A stretch of 64,000 nucleotides of DNA, from NCBI GenBank assembly GCA_964017155.1, contig OZ024856.1, positions 41,594,535-41,658,534 on the forward strand. The letters are read 5' to 3'. Made by a program: the position numbers and the translations under genes. This DNA is from Oasisia sp. SBJ-2009 (lineage: Eukaryota > Annelida > Polychaeta > Sabellida > Siboglinidae). Numbering within the stretch: position 1 is the stretch's first letter; each line of letters begins with the position of its first letter. The notes beneath the pieces were generated by a model, which was not told the origin of the DNA, did no database searches, and saw only the letters and a list, made by a program, of their open reading frames with translations. Of the stretch, positions 7,943 through 19,900 are shown in pieces.

Positions 7943-9014
7943 TCCCACACATTCTCGCACGCAAACATACACCCACTCAATACAGTTGGTTCTTTGCCCG
8001 TCATTACACCAATCACAACACACTGATCTCGACTGGAAACAGTGTGCCTAGGAAGCAGCATGCAAAGGCAAAGGCAAAGGCAACTGTAGGCCAGGCGCTT
8101 TGTTGTTGTGTAAATCACGAGTACACAAGTAGGAACACAATTGATTTGTCTTCCTTCTGAAACAAGTGTGGAGGTCATTCGATGTTTTGAGACCAATATT
8201 GATTGCAATCACACATTACTCGGCACGCATATTTGTATCTAGGTAGTGGGGGAGACCGGCTTCATATCTTGAGACATTGCCATGGAATCAATAGCACATG
8301 TTGCTACAGTGATACATGCCAACAGGCCAGGGCTTTGGCCATGCCATGAGCGGTATGCCGGCAAACAGGTAACAGCAAAAGCTAGACATAACAGTCATGA
8401 CGAAGTGCCATACGAAAACACAAAAGTTCTTCCAAACTACTCAGGCAACTACGAGATGATATACTAGACTTGCGTGGGGTGCACCACTTCTCTCGCGTCG
8501 TGTTATGAGAGGGTTTTGTCGCTCATACTTCGGAATCAAATCGGACGACCTCGAACGAAATAGCAGACATTTGGCAAGTTCAATATGAAAACGAAAGCAC
8601 AAAGCAACTAACAGTCAATGGTCGCATCATATAATCATTGGTATTGAGCTACACAAACAGTACGCCCTACAAATAGCATCACATTGCAGAGTAATGTAGT
8701 TTATGCGAACGAACGTCTTGTATCACCCCGCCTCACACATTTCGACGACGTGTATTTTCTTTAACAACAGGTAGGCCTAGAGTTTTTCTTTCATTGCGTT
8801 GCGTACAAGTATTTTGTGTATTCACAAACAGTTTCGAATGGCATGTAATGCTTCAGATATATATTTGCGCAGCCTGCATACAGCACTCGTGGCATCGCCG
8901 TTAAGACGTTTTAGAGTTCCACATCGACGAGAGTAGTCCGTACTCCAATCAATACCGTATATAGACGACTGAGGGGTGTATAGCCACATTTCAAGCGACA
9001 GTTTCTCTGAGAAT

Positions 9015-11732
9015 AGAGTGCCAACACTTGAACGGAACTTCTGTCGTTGAGTGTATGTGGTATTGCGAAGTTCAGTAGTACGAATGTTAAATTAGATACT
9101 GCCCAAACCTATATTTGCATAGGCATAGGTGGAAAGCTTGAGACATTGACAACTCATCGAAGGATGGTATGCGACATATACAGTGGACTCTGAATTAGAA
9201 CAAGAATATACATTTCGTGCCATTTCCGACAAGAATTAGGCACTTGTGTATCACGCAAACCCACATCAATTGCTACTATATTAAAAAAGTCATTACTAAA
9301 GGCGCTGGTATTGTAGTGGTTAGCGCATCCAACTGGCAAGCCGACTGCTCAGGTTTAATACGCGCGGACACAGCAGGCCTGGCATTTTTCGTATAACAAT
9401 CAATGGGCATAGACTAACATTGTTGAATATAATCGGTGCTATACACCACGCACATTGACATGCATCGTACATAAAAAGTACCCGAATGTCGCACAGACCG
9501 CTGCACGATAATAAAACTGTAGTCCTATGTGTGTACCATATTATAAAGTATGCTAGCGCAAGTGCAGACATAGAAAAGAAGGAGAAGAAGATGAAAGAAA
9601 GCCCCCCCCCGTTTGCCTAGATCAACGGCGCCGCCATCTTGAAATCTGACGCCGCCAGAAACGAAAATGGCGCGTCTGCCGTATTGTAGTGACGTCACTG
9701 TATTGTTGTGGCGCGTCTTCCGGTTTGCCGCCATTACTGTAGCGCGCAGCCGAATGCTGGCGAGATATGCCAATTTCTTTAGTGTAATTTCCACCGCATC
9801 GCTGTGTGATTTGCGCCATTGACGCCGGTGGGGTGAAGGAATGTGGGCATGTGGTAGAATTGAGCCTGCTGGTTTCAATTTTGTTAGAGACCTGCCCATT
9901 GTAACGCTCTTTTATTGTTTTTTTCTCAGGTGTCTGTGCCCGGTGAAGATACAGCGACACATGGTCGACGACTTCTGGCAGCATTACTGACCAACCAGGC
10001 CTTATGATGTGAAGACTGACGACGGGGAACAGTCATTCAACAGTGGGTGAAGCCTTGTTTTTATCGAGTTATTGTACTCATATAACGTGTTGAGGTAGAT
10101 GATAATGTAGGCCGATCACCGGGAGAATCAAATATAGCTTGATATATACATTATGTATAATAACAACTGCGAGTGGACATTAGTTTTAATGTTACAGTTG
10201 TCACAAAGACGAGAAAACAAACGAAACGTTTTACTTAGACGAGTGATCTAGCTAGTTTTCACACTATGCGATTGATCAGAACTGATATAAAAAGAAGAAG
10301 GTTTAGACTTCGAATGGTTTCATCGTAACCACTCCAGGTGGTGCTTTTTGGGTCTAGCGATGTCTGTCAGTTTTATGCGTTTCATCGAATGTGCTCTGCT
10401 TGTATTAAGAAGTAAATTGGCTGGATCAAGTGCAAAACATACAACTATGCCAGTACTAGGTGCACAATGACACATCACCTTGTGAGCGAGCTTTTGTTGT
10501 ACACAGACAGACAACTTGGCTACATTAATTATTATATTCCAAAATAAGAAATGTCAAAATATGATGCTAAAATAAGTCCCATTAAACGAAACTTGTATAA
10601 GGGGCCGAGATCGCACCGCGGAAACTATCTTAACATTGCTATGCATAAGCACCATTCGCGCGAATGTCCCACACATTCTCGCACGCAAACATTCACCCAC
10701 TCAATACAGTTGGTTCTTTGCCCGTCATTACACCAATCACAACACACTGATCTCGACTGGAAACAGTGTGCTTAGGAAGCAGCATGCAAAGGCAAAGGCA
10801 ACATTAGGCCAGGCGCTTTGTTGTTGTGTAAATCACGAGTACACAAGTAGGAACACAATTGATTTGTCTTCCTTCTGAAACAAGTGTGGAGGTCATTCGA
10901 TGTTTTGAGACCAATATTGATTGCAATCACACATTACTCGGCACGCATATTTGTATCTAGGTAGTGGCGGAGACCGGCTTCATATCTTGAGACATTGCCA
11001 TGGAATCAATAGCACATGTTGCTACAGTGATACATGCCAACAGGCCAGGGCTTTGGCCATGCCATGAGCGGTATGCCGGCAAACAGGTAACAGCAAAAGC
11101 TAGACATAACAGTCATGACGAAGTGCCATACGAAAACACAAAAGTTCTTCCAAACTACTCAGGCAACTACGAGATGATATACTAGACTTGCGTGGGGTGC
11201 ACCACTTCTCTCGCGTCGTGTTATGAGAGGTTTTTGTCGCTCATACTTCGGAATCAAATCGGACGACCTGGAACGAAACAGCAGACATTTGGCAAGTTCA
11301 ATATGAAAACGAAAGCACAAAGCAACTAACAGGCAATGGTCGCATCATATAATCATTGGTATTGAGCTACACAAACAGTACACCCTACAAATAGCATCAC
11401 ATTGCAGTGTAATGTAGTTTATGCGAACGAACGTCTTGTATCACCCCGCCTCACACATTTCGATGACGTGTATTTTCTTTAACAACAGGTTGGCCTAGAG
11501 TTTTTCTTTCATTGCGTTGCTTACAAGCATTTCGTGTATTCACAAACAGTTTCGAATGGCATGTAATGCTTCAGATATATACTTGTGCAGCCTGCATACA
11601 GCACTCGTGGCATCGCCGTTAAGACGTTTTAGAGTTCCACATCGACGAGAGTAGTCCGTACTCCAATAAATACCGTATATAGACGACTGAGGGGTGTATA
11701 GTCACATTTCAAGCGACAGTTTCTCTGAGAGT
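9015..11732 (+). repeat. Array unit 3
   Basis: 2,718 bp and intermediate in type. It keeps the edge-type TATTGTAGTGG tRNA-like box of units 1-2 but has the inner-type CCAGGTGGTGC and two AAAGGC repeats. Private changes include TTAGCGCATCC and GAATTAGAAC. Its 3' end shares AATAAATACC and CAGGTTGGCC with the end of unit 5. Confidence 0.97.
10331..10344 (+). promoter_or_regulatory. CTCF-like motif (unit 3 example, units 3-22)
   Basis: ACTCCAGGTGGTGC matches the CTCF core consensus CCASYAGRKGGCRS at 11 of 14 positions. It recurs about 1,316 bp after the unit start in units 3-22. In units 1 and 2 it reads CCAGGTAGTGC, which breaks a core G. CTCF is a bilaterian insulator protein, and CTCF sites are known in the DXZ4 macrosatellite. 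Binding here is untested. Confidence 0.25.
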
Positions 11733-14458
11733 AGAGTGCCAACACTTGAACGGAACTTCTGTCGTTGAGTGTATGTGGTATTGCGAAGTTCAGTAGTACG
11801 AATGTTAAATTAGATACTGCCCAAACCTATATTTGCACAGGCATAGGTGGAAAGCTTGAAACATTGACAACTCATCGAAGGATGGTATGCGACATATACA
11901 GTGGACTCTGAATGAGAACAAGAATATACATTTCGTGCCATTTCCGACAAGAATTAGGCACTTGTGTATCACGCAAACCCACACCAATTGCTACTATATT
12001 AAAAAAGTCATTACTAACGGCGCTGGTAGTGTAGTGGTTAGCACATCCAACTGGCAAGCCGACTGCTCAGGTTTAATACGCGCGGACACAGCAGGCCTGG
12101 CATATTTGGTATAACAATCAATGGGCATAGACTAACATTGTTGAATATAATCGGTGCTATACACCACGCACATTGACATGCATCCTACATAAAAAGTACC
12201 CGAATGTCGCACAGACCGCTGCACGATAATAAAACTGTAGTCCTATGTGTGTACCATATTAGAAAATACGCTAGCGCAAGTGCAGACATAGAAAAGATAG
12301 AGAAGAAGATGAAAGAAAGCCCCCCCTCCCCCCGTTTGCCTAGATCAACGGCGCCGCCATCTTGAAATCTGACGCCGCCAGAAACGAAAATGGCGCGTCT
12401 GCCGTATTGTAGTGACGTCACTGTATTGTTGTGGCGCGTCTTCCGGTTTGCCGCCATTACTGTAGCGCGCAGCCGAATGCTGGCGAGATATGCCAATTTC
12501 TTTAGTGTAATTTCCACCGCATCGCTGTGTGATTTGCGCCATTGACGCCGGTGGGGTGAAGGAATGTGGGCATGTGGTAGAATTGAGCCTGCTGGTTTCA
12601 ATTTTGTTAGAGACCTGCCCATTGTAACGCTCTTTTATTGTTTTTTTCTCAGGTGTCTGTGCCCGGTGAAGATACAGCGACACATGGTCGACGACTTCTG
12701 GCAGCATTACTGACCGACCAGGCCTGATGATGTGAAGACTGACGACGGGGAACAGTCATTCGACAGTGGGTGAAGCCTTGTTTTTATCGAGTTATTGTAT
12801 TCATATAACGTGTTGAGGTAGATGATAATGTAGGCCGATCACCGGGAGAATCAAATATAGCTTGATATATACACTATGTATAATAACAACTGCGAGTGGA
12901 CATTAGTTTTAATGTTACAGTTGTCACAAAGGCGAGAAAACAAACGAAACGTTTTACTTAGACGAGTGATCTAGCTAGTTTTCACACTATGCGATTGATC
13001 AGAACTGATATAAAAAGAAGAAGGTTTAGACTTCGAATGGTTTCATCGTAACCACTCCAGGTGGTGCTTTTGGGTCTAGCGATGTCTGTCAGTTTTATGC
13101 GTTTCATCGAATGTGCTCTGCTTGTATTAAGAAGTAAATTGGCTGGATCAAGTGCAAAACATACAACTATGCCAGTACTAGGTGCACAATGACACATCAC
13201 CTTGTGAGCGAGCTTTTGTTGTACACAGACAGACAACTTGGCTACATTAATTATTATATTCCAAAATAAGAAATGTCAAAATATGATGCTAAAATAAGTC
13301 CCATTAAACGAAACTTGTATAAGGGGCCGAGATCGCACCGCGGAAAGTATCTTAACATTGGCATGCATAAGAAGCATTCGCGCGAATGTCCCACACATTC
13401 TCGCACGCAAACATTCACCCACTCAATACAGTTGGTTCTTTGCCCGTCATTACACCAATCACAACACACTGATCTCGACTGGAAACAGTGTGCTTAGGAA
13501 GCAGCATGCAAAGGCAAAGGCAACTGTAGGCCAGGCGCTTTGTTGTTGTGTAAATCACGAGTACACAAGTTGGAACACAATTGATTTGTCTTCCTTCTGA
13601 AACAAGTGTGGAGGTCATTCGATGTTTTGAGACCAATATTGATTGCAATCACACATTACTCGGCACGCATATTTGTATCTAGGTAGTGGCGGAGACCGGC
13701 TTCATATCTTGAGACATTGCCATGGAATCAATAGCACATGTTGCTACAGTGATACATGCCAACAGGCCAGGGCTTTGGCCATACCATGAGCGGTATGCCG
13801 GCAAACAGGTAACAGCAAAAGCTAGACATAACAGTCATGACGAAGTGCCATACGAAAACACCAAAGTTCTTCCAAGCTACTCATGCAACTACGAGATGAT
13901 ATACTAGACTTGCGTGGGGTGCACCACTTCTCTCGCGTCGTGTTATGAGAGGTTTTTGTCGCTCATACTTCGGAATCAAATCGGACGACCTGGAACGAAA
14001 CAGCAGACATTTGGCAAGTTCAATATGAAAACGAAAGCACAAAGCAACTAACAGGCAATGGTCGCATCATATAATCATTGGTATTGAGCTACACAAACAG
14101 TACGCCCTACAAATAGCATCACATTGCAGTGTAATGTAGTTTATGCGAACGAACGTTTTGTATCACCCGCCTCACACATTTCGACGACGTGTATTTTCTT
14201 TAACATCAGGTAGGCCTAGAGTTTTTCTTTCGTTACGTTGCGTTGCGTACAAGCAATTCGTGTATTCACAAACAGTTTCGAATGGCATGTAATGCTTCAG
14301 ATATATACTTGTGCAGCCTGCATACAGCACTCGTGGCATCGCCGTTAAGACGTTTTAGAGTTCCACATCGACGAGAGTATTCCGTACTCCAATCAATACC
14401 GTATATAGACGACTAAGGGGTGTATAGTCACATTTCTAGCGACAGTTTCTCTGAGAGT
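11733..14458 (+). repeat. Array unit 4
   Basis: 2,726 bp, the longest unit. Its C tract is split by a T (C7-T-C6). It carries CACACCAATTG and TTGCACAGG, shared with unit 6, and AAGAAGCATTC, shared with unit 5. One T is missing in the run before GGGTCTAGCG. Confidence 0.97.
12020..12092 (+). other. Degenerate tRNA-like segment (unit 4 example, repeated in every unit)
   Basis: It contains an A-box-like TAGTGTAGTGG (12027-12037), matching the A box of animal tRNA-Val genes, followed by TTAGCAC. The implied D stem GTGT/GCAC pairs fully, with one wobble. The B-box-like GGTTTAATACG (12070-12080) departs from GGTTCGANTCC. The anticodon and acceptor stems pair poorly, so it is not a functional tRNA; a tRNA-derived SINE head or tRNA pseudogene fits better. 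It recurs about 287 bp after each unit start. Units 1-3 have TATTGTAGTGG, which breaks one D-stem pair. Confidence 0.5.
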
Positions 14459-17178
14459 AGAGTGCCAACACTTGAACGGAACTTCTGTCGTTGAGTGTAT
14501 GTGGTATTGCGAAGTTCAGTAGTACGAATGTTAAATTAGATACTGCCCAAACCTATATTTGCACAGGCATAGGTGGAAAGCTTGAGACATTGACAACTCA
14601 TCGAAGGATGGTATGCGACATATAAAGTGGACTCTGAATGAGAACAAGAATATACATTTCGTGCCATTTCCGACAAGAATTAGGCACTTGTGTATCACGC
14701 AAACCCACATCAATTGCTACTATATTAAAAAAGTCATTACTAACGGCGCTGGTAGTGTAGTGGTTAGCACATCCAACTGGCAAGCCGACTGCTCAGGTTT
14801 AATACGCGCGGACACAGCAGGCCTGGCATATTTGGTATAACAATCAATGGGCATAGACTAGCATTGTTGAATATAATCGGTGCTATACACCACGCACATT
14901 GACATGCATCGTACATAAAAAGTACCCGAATGTCGCACAGACCGCTGCACGATAATAAAACTGTAGTCCTATGTGTGTACCATATTAGAAAATACGCTAG
15001 CGCAAGTGCAGACATAGAAAAGAAGGAGAAGAAGATGAAAGAAAGCCCCCCCCCCCGTTTGCCTAGATCAACGGCGCCGCCATCTTGAAATCTGACGCCG
15101 CCAGAAACGAAAATGGCGCGTCTGCCGTATTGTAGTGACGTCACTGTATTGTTGTGGCGCGTCTTCCGGTTTGCCGCCATTACTGTAGCGCGCAGCCGAA
15201 TGCTGGCGAGATATGCCAATTTCTTTAGTGTAATTTCCACCGCATCGCTGTGTGATTTGCGCCATTGACGCCGGTGGGGTGAAGGAATGTGGGCATGTGG
15301 TAGAATTGAGCCTGCTGGTTTCAATTTTGTTAGAGACCTGCCCATTGTAACGCTCTTTTATTGTTTTTTTCTCAGGTGTCTGTGCCCGGTGAAGATACAG
15401 CGACACATGGTCGACGACTTCTGGCAGCATTACTGACCGACCAGGCCTGATGATGTGAAGACTGACGACGGGGAACAGTCATTCGACAGTGGGTGAAGCC
15501 TTGTTTTTATCGAGTTATTGTATTCATATAACGTGTTGAGGTAGATGATAATGTAGGCCGATCACCGGGAGAATCAAATATAGCTTGATATATACACTAT
15601 GTATAATAACAACTGCGAGTGGACATTAGTTTTAATGTTACAGTTGTCACAAAGGCGAGAAAACAAACGAAACGTTTTACTTAGACGAGTGATCTAGCTA
15701 GTTTTCACACTATGCGATTGATCAGAACTGATATAAAAAGAAGAAGGTTTAGACTTCGAATGGTTTCATCGTAACCACTCCAGGTGGTGCTTTTTGGGTC
15801 TAGCGATGTCTGTCAGTTTTATGCGTTTCATCGAATGTGCTCTGCTTGTATTAAGAAGTAAATTGGCTGGATCAAGTGCAAAACATACAACTATGCCAGT
15901 ACTAGGTGCACAATGACACATCACCTTGTGAGCGAGCTTTTGTTGTACACAGACAGACAACTTGGCTACATTAATTATTATATTCCAAAATAAGAAATGT
16001 CAAAATATGATGCTAAAATAAGTCCCATTAAAGGAAACTTGTATAAGGGGCCGAGATCGCACCGCGGAAAGTATCTTAACATTGGTATGCATAAGAAGCA
16101 TTCGCGCGAATGTCCCACACATTCTCGCACGCAAACATTCACCCACTCAATACAGTTGGTTTTTTGCCCGTCATTACACCAATCACAACACACTGATCTC
16201 GACTGGAAACAGTGTGCTTAGGAAGCAGCATGCAAAGGCAAAGGCAACTGTAGGCCAGGCGCTTTGTTGTTGTGTAAATCACGAGTACACAAGTAGGAAC
16301 ACAATTGATTTGTCTTCCTTCTGAAACAAGTGTGGAGGTCATTCGATGTTTTGAGACCAATATTGATTGCAATCACACATTACTCGGCACGCATATTTGT
16401 ATCTAGGTAGTGGCGGAGACCGGCTTCATATCTTGAGACATTGCCATGGAATCAATAGCACATGTTGCTACAGTGATACATGCCAACAGGCCAGGGCTTT
16501 GGCCATACCATGAGCGGTATGCCGGCAAACAGGTAACAGCAAAAGCTAGACATAACAGTCATGACGAAGTGCCATACGAAAACACCAAAGTTCTTCCAAA
16601 CTACTCAGGCAACTACGAGATGATATACTAGACTTGCGTGGGGTGCACCACTTCTCTCGCGTCGTGTTATGAGAGGTTTTTGTCGCTCATACTTCGGAAT
16701 CAAATTGGACGACCTGGAACGAAACAGCAGACATTTGGCAAGTTCAATATGAAAACGAAAGCACAAAGCAACTAACAGGCAATGGTCGCATCATATAATC
16801 ATTGGTATTGAGCTACACAAACAGTACGCCCTACAAATAGCATCACATTGCAGTGTAATGTAGTTTATGCGAACGAACGTCTTGTATCACCCCGCCTCAC
16901 ACATTTCGATGACGTGTATTTTCTTTAACAACAGGTTGGCCTAGAGTTTTTCTTTCATTGCGTTGCGTACAAGCATTTCGTGTATTCACAAACAGTTTCG
17001 AATGGCATGTAATGCTTCAGATATATACTTGTGCAGCCTGCATACAGCACTCGTGGCATCGCCGTTAAGACGTTTTAGAGTTCGACATCGACGAGAGTAG
17101 TCCGTACTCCAATAAATACCGTATATAGACGACTGAGGGGTGTATAGTCACATTTCAAGCGACAGTTTCTCTGAGAGT
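14459..17178 (+). repeat. Array unit 5
   Basis: 2,720 bp. Near its start it has the private change CATATAAAGTGG. It shares AAGAAGCATTC with unit 4. Its 3' end shares AATAAATACC and CAGGTTGGCC with the end of unit 3. Confidence 0.97.
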
Positions 17179-19900
17179 AGAGTGCCAACACTTGAACGGA
17201 ACTTCTGTCGTTGAGTGTATGTGGTATTGCGAAGTTCAGTAGTACGAATGTTAAATTAGATACTGCCCAAACCTATATTTGCACAGGCATAGGTGGAAAG
17301 CTTGAGACATTGACAACTCATCGAAGGATGGTATGCGACATATACAGTGGACTCTGAATGAGAACAAGAATAAACATTTCGTGCCATTTCCGACAAGAAT
17401 TAGGCACTTGTGTATCACGCAAACCCACACCAATTGCTACTATATTAAAAAAGTCATTACTAACGGCGCTGGTAGTGTAGTGGTTAGCACATCCAACTGG
17501 CAAGCCGACTGCTCAGGTTTAATACGCGCGGACACAGCAGGCCTGGCATATTTGGTATAACAATCAATGGGCGTAGACTAACATTGTTGAATATAATCGG
17601 TGCTATACACCACGCACATTGACATGCATCGTACATAAAAAGTACCCGAATGTCGCACAGACTGCTGCACGATAATAAAACTGTAGTCCTATGTGTGTAC
17701 CATATTAGAAAGTACGCTAGCGCAAGTGCAGACATAGAAAAGAAGGAGAAGAAGATGAAAGAAAGCCCCCCCCCCCCCGTTTGCTTAGATCAACGGCGCC
17801 GCCATCTTGAAATCTGACGCCGCCAGAAACGAAAATGGCGCGTCTGCCGTATTGTAGTGACGTCACTGTATTGTTGTGGCGCGTCTTCCGGTTTGCCGCC
17901 ATTACTGTAGCGCGCAGCCGAATGCTGGCGAGATATGCCAATTTCTTTAGTGTAATTTCCACCGCATCGCTGTGTGATTTGCGCCATTGACGCCGGTGGG
18001 GTGAAGGAATGTGGGCATGTGGTAGAATTGAGCCTGCTGGTTTCAATTTTGTTAGAGACCTGCCCATTGTAACGCTCTTTTATTGTTTTTTTCTCAGGTG
18101 TCTGTGCCCGGTGAAGATACAGCGACACATGGTCGACGACTTCTGGCAGCATTACTGACCGACCAGGCCTGATGATGTGAAGACTGACGACGGGGAACAG
18201 TCATTCGACAGTGGGTGAAGCCTTGTTTTTATCGAGTTATTGTATTCATATAACGTGTTGAGGTAGATGATAATGTAGGCCGATCACCGGGAGAATCAAA
18301 TATAGCTTGATATATACATTATGTATAATAACAACTGCGAGTGGACATTAGTTTTAATGTTACAGTTGTCACAAAGGCGAGAAAACAAGCGAAACGTTTT
18401 ACTTAGACGAGTGATCTAGCTAGTTTTCACACTATGCGATTGCTCAGAACTGATATAAAAAGAAGAAGGTTTAGACTTCGAATGGTTTCATCGTAACCAC
18501 TCCAGGTGGTGCTTTTTGGGTCTAGCGATGTCTGTCAGTTTTATGCGTTTCATCGAATGTGCTCTGCTTGTATTAAGAAGTAAATTGGCTGGATCAAGTG
18601 CAAAACATACAACTATGCCAGTACTAGGTGCACAATGACACATCACCTTGTGAGCGAGCTTTTGTTGTACACAGACAGACAACTTGGCTACATTAATTAT
18701 TATATTCCAAAATAAGAAATGTCAAAATATGAAGCTAAAATAAGGCCCATTAAACGAAACTTGTATAAGGGGCCGAGATCGCACCGCGGAAACTATCTTA
18801 ACATTGGTATGCATAAGCACCATTCGCGCGAATGTCCCACACATTCTCGCACGCAAACATTCACCCACTCAATACAGTTGGCTCTTTGCCCGTCATTACA
18901 CCAATCACAACACACTGATCTCGACTGGAAACAGTGTGCTTAGGAAGCAGCATGCAAAGGCAAAGGCAACTGTAGGCCAGGCGCTTTGTTGTTGTGTAAA
19001 TCATGAGTACACAAGTAGGAACACAATTGATTTGTCTTCCTTCTGAAACAAGTGTGGAGGTCATTCGATGTTTTGAGACCAATATTGATTGCAATCACAC
19101 ATTACTCGGCACGCATATTTGTATCTAGGTAGTGGCGGAGACCGGCTTCATATCTTGAGACATTGCCATGGAATCAATAGCACATGTTGCTACAGTGATA
19201 CATGCCAACAGGCCAGGGCTTTGGCCATGCCATGAGCGGTATGCCGGCAAACAGGTAACAGCAAAAGCTAGACATAACAGTCATGACGAAGTGCCATACG
19301 AAAACACAAAAGTTCTTCCAAACTACTCAGGCAACTACGAGATGATATACTAGACTTGCGTTGGGTGCACCACTTCTCTCGCGTCGTGTTATGAGAGGTT
19401 TTTGTCGCTCATACTTCGGAATCAAATCGGACGACCTGGAACGAAACGGCAGACATTTGGCAAGTTCAATATGAAAACGAAAGCAGAAAGCAACTAAAAG
19501 GCAATGGTCGCATCATATAATCATTGGTATTGAGCTACACAAACAGTACGCCCTACAAATAGCATCACATTGCAGTGTAATGTAGTTTATGCGAACGAAC
19601 GTCTTGTATAACCCCGCCTCACACATTTCGACGACGTGTATTTTCTTTAACAACAGGTAGGCCTAGAGTTTTTCTTTCATTGCGTTGCGTACAAGCATTT
19701 CGTGTATTCACAAACAGTTTCGAATGGCATGTAATGCTTCAGATATATACTTGCGCAGCCTGCATACAGCACTCGTGGCATCGCCGTTAAGACGTTTTAG
19801 AGTTCCACATCGACGAGAGTAGTCCGTACTCCAATCAGTACCGTATATAGACGACTGAGGGGTGTATAGTCACATTTCAAGCGACAGTTTCTCTGAGAGT
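17179..19900 (+). repeat. Array unit 6
   Basis: 2,722 bp. It shares AAGAATAAACATTT, ATGAAGCTAAAA and AAATCATGAGTAC with unit 10, four units away. Its 3' end (GCAGAAAGCAACTAAAAGG) recurs at the end of unit 11. The C tract is 13 bases. Confidence 0.97.

Larger units (their letters stand above)
6293..9014 (+). repeat. Array unit 2 (reference for internal layout)
   Basis: 2,722 bp, sharing unit 1's diagnostic variants. The promoter-like module, purine/C tract, TATA-like motif and palindrome are given in coordinates of this unit; subtract 6292 for unit-relative positions. Confidence 0.97.

Noticed and set aside
7827..8051. 74-codon plus-strand frame (MSKYDAK...) in all units and the overlapping 80-82-codon frame
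   Set aside because: Two frames overlap in the same DNA with no recognisable domain, and the second changes length with the AAAGGC repeat number.
8282..8467. 61-codon plus-strand frame (MESIAHV...) present in all 22 full units
   Set aside because: Present everywhere because units are near-identical. Most changes seen among units are amino-acid-changing (E2V, I11T, C21Y or C21G, H36R, T48K, G55C or G55D), with few synonymous ones. No domain is recognisable.
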